Origin: an uncultured Erwinia sp.
Lineage (GTDB): Bacteria > Pseudomonadota > Gammaproteobacteria > Enterobacterales > Enterobacteriaceae
NCBI GenBank assembly: GCA_945290265.1
Contig: CALYQW010000003.1
Location: forward strand, 124,001 to 188,000
Direction: 5' to 3'
Length of the DNA stretch: 64,000 bases
The notes beneath the pieces are model-generated. The model did no database searches, was not told where the DNA came from, and saw only the letters and a program-made list of their open reading frames with translations. Shown in pieces: positions 8,339 through 16,921 of this stretch. The translations under genes were made by a program, and so were the position numbers. Position 1 is the first letter of the stretch, and each line of letters begins with the position of its first letter.

Positions 8339-9184
8339 ATGGCAGAACTGACCCCCTTCAAACAGACCCATCTTGACGCGGCATTCAGTCTGAGCCAGCA
8401 AATCCGCTGGCCACACCGGCCTGCCGACTGGCATCAGGCGTTGTCACTGGGCCAGGGACTGGTTGCCACCTGTGCAGGGCGGGTTACGGGCACCGCGCTC
8501 TGCTGGCGTTGGGGCGCTCAGCAATCCACGCTGGGGCTGGTGATCGTCGAACCGGCGTTCCAGGGGCAGGGTATAGGCCGACAGCTGCTGGACGGGGTAC
8601 TGGACTGGCTGGAACCAGCCCATATACGGCTGCACGCCACCGCAGCGGGGCAGCCGCTCTATCAGCAGCTGGGGTTTACTGCCAGCGGTTTTCTGGAACA
8701 GTATCAGTGTGCGTCACTGCCGTCGCAACAGGCAGAACCCAGTCTGCCCGGTCATCGGTTACGTAATGCCTCTGATGACGATCTGACCGCCCTGAGCGCA
8801 CTGGATACGCGGGCACACGGACTGGTCAGAACCCGCCTTTATGCGCAGTTGCTTGCTGATAATGAACGCTTTTGGGGGTTGGAGTCATCGGGTGAGATCG
8901 TCGGTTTTGCCTGTCTGCGCCGCTTTGGCCGGGGGCTGATTATCGGACCGGTGATTGCCTTTAATGCGCAGCAGGCACGGTTACTTATCAGCCAATTGCT
9001 GAGCCAGTCAGTCGGACAGTTTGTGCGCATCGACAGTCATCAGGCGCTGGGACTGGGGCACTGGCTGGCGCAGTGCGGTTTAGCGCGGGTGGATATCAGC
9101 AGCGTGATGCATAAAGGTGCGCCCTGGCAGGCGCAGCAGGGTAGTGTAAGCTGTTGGGCGTTAATGAGTCAGGCCATGTTCTGA
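8339..9184 (+). CDS. Tandem GNAT-type N-acetyltransferase
   Basis: A 281-residue protein with an N-terminal GNAT domain. The acetyl-CoA loop is FQGQGIGRQLLDGVLDW near residues 78-95, followed by the ending LYQQLGFTASG. A diverged C-terminal half (about 140-281: GFACLRRFGRGLIIGPVIA) resembles the second acetyltransferase-like domain of YitH-type proteins. The substrate is unknown; small amines or amino-acid derivatives are typical for the superfamily. AAGGAGCGGAG lies just before the ATG. It is probably monocistronic: cbl ends 63 bases upstream and the next gene converges on it. Confidence 0.75.
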   Translation: MAELTPFKQTHLDAAFSLSQQIRWPHRPADWHQALSLGQGLVATCAGRVTGTALCWRWGAQQSTLGLVIVEPAFQGQGIGRQLLDGVLDWLEPAHIRLHATAAGQPLYQQLGFTASGFLEQYQCASLPSQQAEPSLPGHRLRNASDDDLTALSALDTRAHGLVRTRLYAQLLADNERFWGLESSGEIVGFACLRRFGRGLIIGPVIAFNAQQARLLISQLLSQSVGQFVRIDSHQALGLGHWLAQCGLARVDISSVMHKGAPWQAQQGSVSCWALMSQAMF

Positions 9185-9221
9185 AGGTCACTGCCGGGGG
9201 CCTCTGGCAGTAACCCTTCCC

Positions 9222-10055
9222 TCAGACGGGCTTCAGATCGGCTGCAGTCTGCCACCACAGCCTGTCCAGCTGATAATACTTATCCGCTGGATCGGGCTGC
9301 TTATCCCAGGGTTTGTCCTGAATAAAATGAATATTTTTCACCCGCGAGAGCTGCCAGATTTCAGCATGCTGCTGTGGCAGAGTTTTCAGCGCATTATAAA
9401 TATAAGGCAGCGGTTGCCAACGCCCGCGATAAAACTGGTTAAGAAAATCCTGCTCAGCGAACAGATAGCCGGAGAGATCGTCCAGTGCAGCCAGTTGAGT
9501 CAGCATCTGCGCAAAAACCTGATTATCCGGGGTCAGCAGCAGAAACCCGCCATTCAGATAATTATCGGTTTTATCCAGCCGCTCAGTTTGCTCAACATCA
9601 TTGCTCCAGCTGTAGAAGCAGTTCTCCGGTATCCAGTCAGCAGGGTAACTGGCCACCTGGTTAGGGTTGCAGCGGCAGGCATGGCAGGCGGCAATATTAT
9701 CGGCGGGCAGATCCAGGCTGAATAACTCATCCATATTCTGCGTTACCAGCATATCGGCATCCAGAAACGCAATGCGTTTAAATTCGGTCAATGTCCACAC
9801 CCTGAGCTTGGTCCAGACTTCGGCAAAGCGCGCATTAGCATAACTGTTGGCAAGCTGCGGATTGGGGCTGAGGGGCGCGACGTCACGCAGCAGGCAGCCT
9901 TCATCGCGCATCAGCTGGCGCGTGGCGGCATCAATCTTATCAGTGACCATCACCACCAGTGGATAGTGACTGCCGCTGTTAATCAGTGACCGATGCAGCG
10001 CGCGCACCCCGACGGCATAGCCCGGCTGTGTCAGTAAGGTGGCCCATGCCATCAT
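9222..10055 (-). CDS. Family 8 glycosyltransferase (glycogenin/galactinol synthase-like)
   Basis: A 277-residue retaining GT8 enzyme. Visible are the start ATLLTQPGYAVGVRALHRSL, the metal/UDP-sugar site FLDADMLV (D99-x-D101), NGGFLLL and the C-terminal HFIQDKPWDK, the conserved H-x-x-x-x-KPW loop of GT8. It resembles the glycogenin/galactinol-synthase side of the family more than the LPS galactosyltransferases. Its ATG overlaps the stop of the upstream oxidase gene by four bases (ATGA), so the two are translationally coupled. No signal peptide or membrane segment is present, so it is cytoplasmic. The product is unknown; the pairing with an aldonolactone oxidase is unusual. Confidence 0.8.
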   Translation of the reverse strand: MMAWATLLTQPGYAVGVRALHRSLINSGSHYPLVVMVTDKIDAATRQLMRDEGCLLRDVAPLSPNPQLANSYANARFAEVWTKLRVWTLTEFKRIAFLDADMLVTQNMDELFSLDLPADNIAACHACRCNPNQVASYPADWIPENCFYSWSNDVEQTERLDKTDNYLNGGFLLLTPDNQVFAQMLTQLAALDDLSGYLFAEQDFLNQFYRGRWQPLPYIYNALKTLPQQHAEIWQLSRVKNIHFIQDKPWDKQPDPADKYYQLDRLWWQTAADLKPV

Positions 10056-11449
10056 AAGGAATTCTCCACGGTGAGTAGCTCACGGCAAAACTTATTGCTG
10101 AATTTGCCTTGTGGATCCAGCGCCTGACGCACCTGGCGAAAGGCTTCCAGTTGAGGGTAAAGCTGAGCCCACTGATAAAGGCTGGCATCGTAATATTTTC
10201 CCCAGTGAGGCTTGCCACCCTCTGCCGCCAGCAGCTGTTCAACCTGCTGCAGAAAATCCAGTCCCTCAAGTGAGAGCGTACCGTCTTCGGCGTAGTAAAC
10301 CACAAAGCCAAAATAGCAGCTCTCCTGCTCATGGCACGGGCTAAGCCAGCTGTCTGATGCGCCGGTGCAGCGCAGAATGATCGGATAGTGCATCTGCGGC
10401 TGCTTTTCCGCATGCCAGCGTCTGATGCTGGCGAGCACCGCTTCCAGTCGGTCCAGCGGAATACTGATCTCAACATTAATCTGTGGCGTGGCGATGCCGC
10501 GGCAAAACACCTGATAAATATCGCCGGTGACATCGGTAAAGTCCTTAAACCGGGTGACGGTGCGGAAGGGCTTACCGTTTTCATCAGTGATGCGGGTATC
10601 CTGGCGCATCTGCTCCAGGGTACGATCGATGGTGTCATTCATACTGTCACGGGTGGTTTCCTGTTCCAGCAGATGACTGTCATTTTCCAGCCACGCCTGC
10701 TGCTCCTCAGGATTTGCTTCGCGCGCAGCCCAGACCTGCACCTGGTTCTCATTAGGGAACCACCAGGCTTTACTCAAGGCATAGTCACGGTTCCAGTTCA
10801 GCATGTCGCGCGCCAGATTATCGGCGCTGACCGCGTCTTTAAAGCAGGTGTAGACTTTCAGCGGCACGGTACGCAGGGTGACGGCGGTCACCACGCCCAG
10901 GCAGCCTAATCCCAGCTGCACGGCTGGAAACCACGGATGCTGGCGGTCAAACTCTTTAATGCTGCCATCGGCCAGAACCATGCGGATCCGTAAGGCTTCA
11001 TCGCCAATGCTGCTCTGGTACAGTCCCTGACCGTGGGTGCCGGTAGCCAGCGCGCCGGCCAGGGTTTGCGCGGCTATAACCCCCGGAGAAGCGGCCAGCA
11101 TCCGGCCCTTTGCGGTAAGAAAATCGTAAACATCTTGCAACAGGGTGCCACCGGCAAAGGTGACGCTCTGCTCATCCATTGCCAACAGGCCGCTCAGGCG
11201 GCTGGTATCGATCAGGGTATCCTGCTCATTATCCAGTTTCAGCATGCGTCCGGGAGACATCCTGCTGCCGTTAACACGTATTTTACCCTCACTCTGGCGG
11301 ATCAGCACCTGCAGTTCGGCCTCACTGTCCGGTTGTGCCACACGGCTCTTATCCCCAAGCGGGGCATTCTGTGCCCAGTTCCACAGGCTGGGATCCTGGC
11401 GTGAAAGCTGTGGCTGACGCAGTGGATAGCCGGGATAGGGATGTGTCAT
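10052..11449 (-). CDS. FAD-dependent aldonolactone oxidase (ALO/GULO family)
   Basis: A 465-residue protein of the VAO flavoprotein fold. It has an N-terminal FAD-binding domain (about 30-200, GTHGQG near 137-142 in the FAD loop) and a C-terminal D-arabinono-1,4-lactone oxidase domain ending in the HWGK motif of this family. Relatives oxidise sugar lactones such as L-gulono- or D-arabinono-lactone. The start is placed at ATG 11449, six bases after AGGAG; a TTG two codons upstream leaves no such spacing. It is followed by the overlapping GT8 gene, and a 16-base inverted repeat lies just upstream. Substrate and electron acceptor are not determinable from sequence. Confidence 0.8.
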   Translation of the reverse strand: MTHPYPGYPLRQPQLSRQDPSLWNWAQNAPLGDKSRVAQPDSEAELQVLIRQSEGKIRVNGSRMSPGRMLKLDNEQDTLIDTSRLSGLLAMDEQSVTFAGGTLLQDVYDFLTAKGRMLAASPGVIAAQTLAGALATGTHGQGLYQSSIGDEALRIRMVLADGSIKEFDRQHPWFPAVQLGLGCLGVVTAVTLRTVPLKVYTCFKDAVSADNLARDMLNWNRDYALSKAWWFPNENQVQVWAAREANPEEQQAWLENDSHLLEQETTRDSMNDTIDRTLEQMRQDTRITDENGKPFRTVTRFKDFTDVTGDIYQVFCRGIATPQINVEISIPLDRLEAVLASIRRWHAEKQPQMHYPIILRCTGASDSWLSPCHEQESCYFGFVVYYAEDGTLSLEGLDFLQQVEQLLAAEGGKPHWGKYYDASLYQWAQLYPQLEAFRQVRQALDPQGKFSNKFCRELLTVENSL

Positions 11450-11507
11450 GGGCAACTCCTCGCAAAACAGTAGCCGGTTATGGTACTGCCTTAATCAGTC
11501 AGGTAAA

Positions 11508-11546
11508 GCATAATTGTACAATAGTTTTATTATTGTACAATTATGC
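11508..11546. promoter_or_regulatory. 16-bp perfect inverted repeat upstream of the oxidase gene
   Basis: GCATAATTGTACAATA (11508-11523) and its exact reverse complement (11531-11546) flank a 7-base spacer. Each arm contains the smaller palindrome ATTGTACAAT. It is AT-rich with no following T-run, so an operator for a dimer-of-dimers regulator is likelier than a terminator. It lies about 60-100 bases before the oxidase start and just after the stop of the preceding gene. Confidence 0.6.
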
Positions 11547-11560
11547 CGCTGGCGATGACG

Positions 11561-12334
11561 TTAACTGATGGAATCTTTGGTTAAAAACCATGGATGAGTA
11601 CGTTCGGTCACGCTGAGCTGATGCTGGGTAACGGCCTCCGCCAGCGCCCGGGCATCCGGCACCGGGCGGCCACGGAATGCGGCAGCGGCGGTGGTGCCAA
11701 AGGTCAGCATGCCGCGATAAATCAGATCGGCTGCGCTGATAAAGTCGGTCAGCGGATCCACTGAGCGCGACTGATGCAACAAATTTTGACTGGCGGCTTC
11801 CAGATCCACCAGCAGGGGATACAGTTCCAGGGTTTCTCCCAGCAGCGGTATTTTAAGCATGGAATAGCTAAATATCCGCGTCAGGTAGTGCAACACATGA
11901 CGGTGATCCTGCTGATCAAACAGGGCTTCCAGGGTTTGTTGCCACAACAACAAACAGTGGTTAAACAGGCGATGCTGCACCAGCGGCAGACTGGCATATT
12001 GCCAGGGGAACGCCTCAATCACCGCCTCAACCTGCTGGTATAACGTACGAAACTGCGCCTGATCGTGAAGCCGCGCCGGGGTTACCTGCTGGATTAGCGC
12101 CAGAAAGTGCGCGATTTCCGGACCGGCAGGGGGCGTCAGTAACGGCTGCGCTTTACGCTGCTGCAGCATTTTAAGCTGGTTGAGATCGTAACTGGCAGCG
12201 CATACCCGCTCTCCGGCCAGCAGTGCACGATTGACGTTCTGAATGCGTTCAGCGCAGCTGACCTCGGAGCGCAGGGTCAGTAATCTGTTGTGGTGCGCCT
12301 TCCAGGTAAGGGGCGAGCCGGACGGATGGTACAT
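11561..12334 (-). CDS. Unrecognised 257-residue helical protein
   Basis: I do not recognise a family. The protein is leucine- and glutamine-rich with long predicted helices (for example residues 70-200) and no signal peptide, membrane segment or obvious catalytic motif. The start is placed at ATG 12334 because GAGG lies six bases upstream; the GTG four codons earlier has no such site. It begins 48 bases after the stop of the flavin monooxygenase gene on the same strand, so the two probably form an operon. It might be a partner or substrate-modifying subunit of that enzyme. Coding bias looks like its neighbours. Confidence 0.6.
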   Translation of the reverse strand: MYHPSGSPLTWKAHHNRLLTLRSEVSCAERIQNVNRALLAGERVCAASYDLNQLKMLQQRKAQPLLTPPAGPEIAHFLALIQQVTPARLHDQAQFRTLYQQVEAVIEAFPWQYASLPLVQHRLFNHCLLLWQQTLEALFDQQDHRHVLHYLTRIFSYSMLKIPLLGETLELYPLLVDLEAASQNLLHQSRSVDPLTDFISAADLIYRGMLTFGTTAAAAFRGRPVPDARALAEAVTQHQLSVTERTHPWFLTKDSIS

Positions 12335-12381
12335 CAGATGCCTCACTGAAGCTGGGTGGCGGTAGACTTAAGTATGGCAGA

Positions 12382-13605
12382 TTATCGCGAACTGGCGCGC
12401 AGCACGTGACGTCCTGGCTTCTCCTGACGAAAGCCAAGGCCAATCATCCAGCCAAAAAGATAAGGCAGAAAGCGGAAACGGCGCAGGATGCGCGGCAGCG
12501 GGCTGGGTTCACCAGGCGCACGTTTTTTTCCGCTCATTTTCAACTGAATAAATTGTGTTGCCCGGGTCGGAAACTGACGCCGGTGCTGGACTCTGGCAAG
12601 CTGATGCACAGTGACGTTGCCGTTCAGCAGGGCGGGTGTCAGCAGGCGGGCGGTAGCAACCGCATCCTGGATCGCCAGGTTAATCCCGACGCCACCCACC
12701 GGGGACATGGCATGGGCAGCATCACCAATGCATAACACGCCGGGTTTTGCCCAGTGATCCAGGCGGTCAATACGAATATCCAGCAGTTTTAGCTGCTCAA
12801 TATCCTGCAGTTCTTCCAGCCGTTCAGGGGTAAAGGGGGCTGTTTGCGCCAGTCGCTGGCGAAACGCAGGCATACCGGCGGCCAGCAGGGAGCTGAATTC
12901 ACCTTTGGCAACCGGCAGGCCGCACTGCCAGAAGTCACCGCGGTCGATAATAATCAGGTTTTGTGCTGAACCGCGGTGGCCGGTATCGACGGCGGGATCT
13001 TCCGGCCGCTTATTCAGCTGGAACCAGACAACGTCATTCGGCATGCCAAATGACTGGCTGAGCATCCCCGCCTGTTGTCGCACTAATGAATGGCGACCAT
13101 CGCAGCCCACCACCAGTTCAGCCTTGATCTCCAGCCTGCCTTCAACATTACTGGCGCAGATACCAGTAACCTGCCCCTGTTCAGTACGCAGGCTGTCTGA
13201 ATGGGTAGCGCGCAGCAGGGTAAAAGCGGGCAGCTTTTCCGCTTCTGCTGCCAGCAGGTTAAGGAAATCCCACTGATTGATAAAGGCAATAAACCGGCAT
13301 TTTACCGGCAGCCAGCTGAAGTCCGCCAGCGGCACGGCGCCACCCTCTGCGTCCATCTCCAGTCGCGCCGTGCGCTGGTGCGGCAGCGCCAGCAAGCTGT
13401 CCAGCAACCCGAGGCGATACATCAGCTGCATGGTGGAGGGATGCAGCGTATTACCGCGAAAGTCGTGCAGGAAGTCCGCATGTTTCTCCAGCACCAGGGT
13501 TCTTACCCCGGCGCGCGCCAGCAGATAGCCGAGCATCATACCGGCAGGACCGGCACCGACAATACAGCAATCCGTGGTCAGTGTTTTGGTAGTGGATGGT
13601 TGCAC
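12382..13605 (-). CDS. Group A FAD-dependent monooxygenase
   Basis: A 407-residue NAD(P)H-dependent flavin monooxygenase of the UbiH/PHBH class. The dinucleotide fold GAGPAG is at residues 17-22, the GCDGRHS motif near residue 165 contacts FAD and NAD(P)H, and GDAAHAMSPVGGVGIN near residue 295 binds the FAD ribityl chain. Such enzymes hydroxylate aromatic or polyketide-like substrates. No known quinone-pathway partner is adjacent, so a secondary-metabolic role is possible. The unrecognised 257-residue gene follows closely. A Fur-like box 29 bases upstream of the start suggests iron regulation. Confidence 0.8.
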   Translation of the reverse strand: MQPSTTKTLTTDCCIVGAGPAGMMLGYLLARAGVRTLVLEKHADFLHDFRGNTLHPSTMQLMYRLGLLDSLLALPHQRTARLEMDAEGGAVPLADFSWLPVKCRFIAFINQWDFLNLLAAEAEKLPAFTLLRATHSDSLRTEQGQVTGICASNVEGRLEIKAELVVGCDGRHSLVRQQAGMLSQSFGMPNDVVWFQLNKRPEDPAVDTGHRGSAQNLIIIDRGDFWQCGLPVAKGEFSSLLAAGMPAFRQRLAQTAPFTPERLEELQDIEQLKLLDIRIDRLDHWAKPGVLCIGDAAHAMSPVGGVGINLAIQDAVATARLLTPALLNGNVTVHQLARVQHRRQFPTRATQFIQLKMSGKKRAPGEPSPLPRILRRFRFLPYLFGWMIGLGFRQEKPGRHVLRASSR

Positions 13606-13633
13606 AGCAGCGCTCCTTAATAGTTATCTGATC

Positions 13634-13652
13634 GGTAATTATTATCATTTGC
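13634..13652 (-). promoter_or_regulatory. Candidate Fur box before the flavin monooxygenase gene
   Basis: Minus-strand GCAAATGATAATAATTACC matches the 19-base Fur consensus GATAATGATAATCATTATC at 15 of 19 positions. It lies 29-47 bases upstream of the start codon. Confidence 0.5.
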
Positions 13653-13689
13653 AGGCGGTGTTAAAGAGCGTAGCGGATTTTGGTCATTA

Positions 13690-14390
13690 GTGGGAAGGGG
13701 GGCCGAGACCAGGGCTGGTACACTGCGTGGGGCTGGGTTTGGGTTCGCTCCGCTATTTTTTTAATGCCAGGTCAACGACGTTTCACTATCCCGTTTCACG
13801 GGCTGGCGACAAGGGGAGCACATCGCCTGCTCCCCTTGACCCCGCTCTCGCGGGTGCCCTCAGCAATGCCCTTTCCCGACGGCACAGCCTGATTCGCCAT
13901 CCAGGCGAAGCAGGCTTCGCGCGGCCGTTCATAGCCGCTCGTCCTGGAAAATGTCATTACCTCGGCTCCGTTTTTAAAGCCGCATCAACGTCAAAAGCCA
14001 GTTCAAAATCATAATCTTAAAAGCAAAGTCAAAAGATGCCTTTGCTTTTGCCTTTGAAGTTGACCTGGTTTGGGTTTTGACCTTTGGGCCGCATAAGGAA
14101 CGTCGCCGAGGTTACGCTGATTTCCAGGACCAATCGCCATGGACGGCGATGAGAGACGAGCTTCGCCTGGATGGCGAATCACGCCGGTCCGCCAGAAATT
14201 GGCGTAGCCGAGGGAACCCGCGTAAGCGTGCGATGTGACGCCGCAAGCCCGGGAGCAGGGCGGCGGCGACTGGCCGCCCTGCTCGCCAGCCCGTGAAACG
14301 GGATGGTGAAACGTCGTTAACCTGGTATTTGACCTGGCTTTTAAAAAAGAAAACAGCCAACCCACCCCAACCCCCACCGCGCCAGCGGCT
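13690..14390. repeat. Two inverted copies of a hairpin-rich intergenic repeat
   Basis: A forward copy (about 13729-14010) and a reverse copy (about 14060-14385) face each other. Shared blocks include 13774-13809 with 14283-14318 (CGTTTCAC-ATCCCGTTTCACGG core) and 13891-13911 with 14160-14180 (TTCGCCATCCAGGCGAA, itself a hairpin). Between the shared blocks each copy has strong hairpins at the same places but with different stem sequences, for example 13810-13838 against 14253-14284 and 13921-13938 against 14133-14150. The centre (about 14020-14050) is a further imperfect hairpin of AAAAGCAAAG type. No protein-coding frame is credible. It fills the gap between the flavin monooxygenase and chaA. 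Confidence 0.8.
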
Positions 14391-14395
14391 AATAA

Positions 14396-15487
14396 TCACA
14401 ACATAACAGTAATCAGATAAGCAAAGAACAGCGCCAGATGCGCCGCCCCATTCAGCACATTGGTTCTGCCGGTAGAAAACGAAATCTGACACAACACCAG
14501 CGCCGCCACCATCACCACCATCTGCGGTGACTCCAGACCAAATATCAGCTGCTGGCCGGTTAAGGTAGCGATAATCGTCACTGCCGGCACCGTCAGCGAG
14601 ATCGTCGCCAGCACCGAGCCAAAAAACAGATTCATCGCGCGCTGTACCTGATTTGCCAGCACCGCCTTAATTGCCCCCAGCCCTTCCGGTGACAGGATCA
14701 ACAGCGCTACCAGAAAGCCGGTAAACTGCTCCGGTGCGTTCAGGGTAGTCAGCAGAAACTCCAGCGGGTTGGCATTCATTTTAGTCACGGCGATAACCGC
14801 CACCAGATGCACAATCAGCCACATGGTATGCCAGATACTGGAGTGCGCTGAAGGCTTGCCGTGATGGGGATCTTCACCGTCATCTTCATGCTCGTAAACA
14901 AACAGGCTCTGATGGGTTTTGGTCTGTATCAGCAGAAAGACACCGTACATCGCCGCCGAAATGGCCGAAACCAGCAGCGCCTGCGCGCTGGTAAAGTTGC
15001 CGCCAGGTAACGAGTCCGGAAACACCAGCACGATAATTGCCAGCGGAAAAATGGCGATCAGATACTGTTTAACACCGGCGAGATTCACGTACTGGGTGGC
15101 AAATTTACGCCCGCCCAGCAACAGGGCGCAGCCGACCAGGCCACAGGTCACGATCATAATGATTGAGAACAGCGTATCACGCATCAGGGCAGGCGCGGCA
15201 TCGCCGGTCGCCATCAGGGCCGAAATCAGGCTGACTTCCAGAATCACCACTGACAGGCTGAGGATTAGCGAGCCATAGGGTTCACCAAGGCGGTGCGCTA
15301 ACACGTCCGCATGACGCACCACGCTAAAGGCACTGCTGAGAATAGCTACCAGCGCCAGCAGATTGATACCAATCACCAGCGGCAGGGATGTGGTGCTTCC
15401 CCAGTTGGCTAAAATTAGCAGCGCTGCAACGGGAAAAATCAGTGAATACTCTTTATGACGGGTTTTGATGCTCTCGTGGGTACTCAC
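14396..15487 (-). CDS. chaA: Calcium/sodium:proton antiporter ChaA
   Basis: A 363-residue inner-membrane cation/proton antiporter of the CaCA family, exporting Na+, K+ or Ca2+ at alkaline pH. Around ten hydrophobic segments are visible. The first family repeat contains GEPYGSLILSLSVVILEVSL and the second ILSPEGLGAIKAVLANQVQRAMNL, the two glutamate-bearing ion-binding repeats. The hydrophilic loop YEHEDDGEDPHHGKPSAH between halves is as in E. coli. The start is placed at GTG 15487 (MSTHESIKTRHKE), eight bases after AAGGAG and matching the E. coli N-terminus; a GTG at 15496 overlaps the spacing region. It is monocistronic. Confidence 0.93.
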   Translation of the reverse strand: MSTHESIKTRHKEYSLIFPVAALLILANWGSTTSLPLVIGINLLALVAILSSAFSVVRHADVLAHRLGEPYGSLILSLSVVILEVSLISALMATGDAAPALMRDTLFSIIMIVTCGLVGCALLLGGRKFATQYVNLAGVKQYLIAIFPLAIIVLVFPDSLPGGNFTSAQALLVSAISAAMYGVFLLIQTKTHQSLFVYEHEDDGEDPHHGKPSAHSSIWHTMWLIVHLVAVIAVTKMNANPLEFLLTTLNAPEQFTGFLVALLILSPEGLGAIKAVLANQVQRAMNLFFGSVLATISLTVPAVTIIATLTGQQLIFGLESPQMVVMVAALVLCQISFSTGRTNVLNGAAHLALFFAYLITVML

Positions 15488-15994
15488 AGGTAACACTCCT
15501 TATTTGTTCTGTCGGGCTAAAGCGGTCAGCCCGACTCAGTATAGTGAATAGATCTGTGACTGGTATCTGCCCCGCTAAGGCGATAACAGAACCTCTGTTT
15601 TATGAGCCCCCGCCGCCTGATTCAGACGCTTTCCGGGCGATTGCCGCGCACGATGGCGGATACAGCATCGCGTTACCAGTCTTGTGAAATAAAACAGGAT
15701 AAAGTGTAGCATTTTTCACATTTTATCGGTAGATATTTACTTCATTTTACTGACTGGCACGGATTTTACTTCAGGCTGGCTCTTTTGGTTTTCTTTGAAA
15801 TTAACGCTATGAATAAAGAGTAAATTTAAGGGGATTTTATAAAAATAAACAGCTTATTTTATCAGTAAGTGACTTGTTATGATCAAAAAAATCGGTATTA
15901 CCGTGCCGTTTTATGTGGAATATGCCATTAAGTCTAATCTGCGGGAAGTGGCAGTCGGAGTGAGGCGGGTGCATCACTCCGACAATTTAATCAT
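15488..15994. other. Gap upstream of chaA, with 3' hairpin of the fructokinase gene
   Basis: About 500 bases. The chaA promoter should lie near 15500-15600. A perfect 10-base stem (GTCGGAGTGA at 15954-15963, TCACTCCGAC at 15974-15983) follows the fructokinase stop and could stabilise or end its transcript; it has no T-run. A 68-codon plus-strand frame from 15879 overlaps the fructokinase gene and is not credible. Confidence 0.5.
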
Positions 15995-16921
15995 TCAGTT
16001 GATTGCTGTCAGGTCGGCCGCATACGGCAGAGCGGTCATTGCCCCTTTGGCGGTAGTGGCTGCGGCTCCGCTGCGTTGTGCCTGACTGACTGCCGCCTCC
16101 AGCTGCATGGGAGCCAGCGGATTGTCCTCGCCAGCCAGCGCCGCCAGTAACCCGGCAACAAAGGCATCGCCCGCGCCTGTGGTATCCACCACTTCTACCT
16201 GTGGTGCTGCAAAGTGCTGCAAATGCCCCTGTTGCCAGACGCTGACGCCGTGACTGCCCTGGGTCACCAGCAACAGTGATGGCTGATAGCGGGCGGCAAA
16301 CTGTTGGATTTTCTCCTTCAGCGTTCCCTGGTCACTCAGATCGTTCAGTTCATCTTCCGACAACTTAATAATATCGGCCTGCTGGAATGCCGTATCCAGG
16401 GTTGCCGCCAGCAAATGGGCGTCCGGCCAGAGATCGGTACGTACGTTGGGATCGAAGCTGATCCATCCGCCAGCCTGTTTAATGGCATCCATCGCCTGAA
16501 TCGCCGTGCTGCGGCTGGGTTCGGCGCTGAGGGCGATTGAGCACAGATGCAGCCCTTCACCGGCAGAGAACGCCGGCAGATGTTCGGCGCTGAGAAACAG
16601 GTCAGCGGAGGGGCGAACCATAAAGGTAAAGTGGCGCTCACCCTGCGGATCCAGGCTGACCAGCACCGTTGAGGTGCGCTGACCGCTGGCCTGATACATG
16701 CAGCGGGTATCAACCCCTTCATCACGCAGGGTTTGCTGCAGGAAGGTGCCAAACGGATCTTCACCGACACAGCCGATAAACGCGCTGTGGCCGCCGAGGC
16801 GGCTGACGCCGACGGCAACATTGGCCGGAGCGCCCCCCGGACACTGCCGCAGATGGTTATTCTGTGCCGGCAGCAAATCGATAACTGCATCACCCAACAC
16901 CCAAATTTTTTTTTGCGCCAT
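15995..16921 (-). CDS. scrK: Fructokinase of the ScrK type (PfkB family)
   Basis: A 308-residue ribokinase-family sugar kinase, expected to phosphorylate fructose to fructose 6-phosphate. The N-terminal IWVLGDAVIDLLP and CPGGAPANVAVGVSRLGG, plus VRPSADLFL and SIALSAEPSRST, match ScrK of sucrose operons closely. The catalytic anion hole DTTGAGDAFVAGLL is near residue 245. The C-terminal TTAKGAMTALPY is also ScrK-like. No sucrose porin, PTS enzyme, invertase or ScrR lies beside it, so here it is an orphan kinase, perhaps serving a sucrose system elsewhere. Start ATG; length is normal. Confidence 0.85.
   Translation of the reverse strand: MAQKKIWVLGDAVIDLLPAQNNHLRQCPGGAPANVAVGVSRLGGHSAFIGCVGEDPFGTFLQQTLRDEGVDTRCMYQASGQRTSTVLVSLDPQGERHFTFMVRPSADLFLSAEHLPAFSAGEGLHLCSIALSAEPSRSTAIQAMDAIKQAGGWISFDPNVRTDLWPDAHLLAATLDTAFQQADIIKLSEDELNDLSDQGTLKEKIQQFAARYQPSLLLVTQGSHGVSVWQQGHLQHFAAPQVEVVDTTGAGDAFVAGLLAALAGEDNPLAPMQLEAAVSQAQRSGAAATTAKGAMTALPYAADLTAIN

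Noticed and set aside
13680-14492. Several 70-126 codon frames in the repeat region on both strands
   Set aside because: They follow the inverted repeat and its hairpins; the two copies differ by changes that preserve stems, not protein.
15879-16085. 68-codon plus-strand frame between chaA and scrK
   Set aside because: Overlaps the scrK 3' end in antisense and includes its 3' hairpin; no supporting motif.
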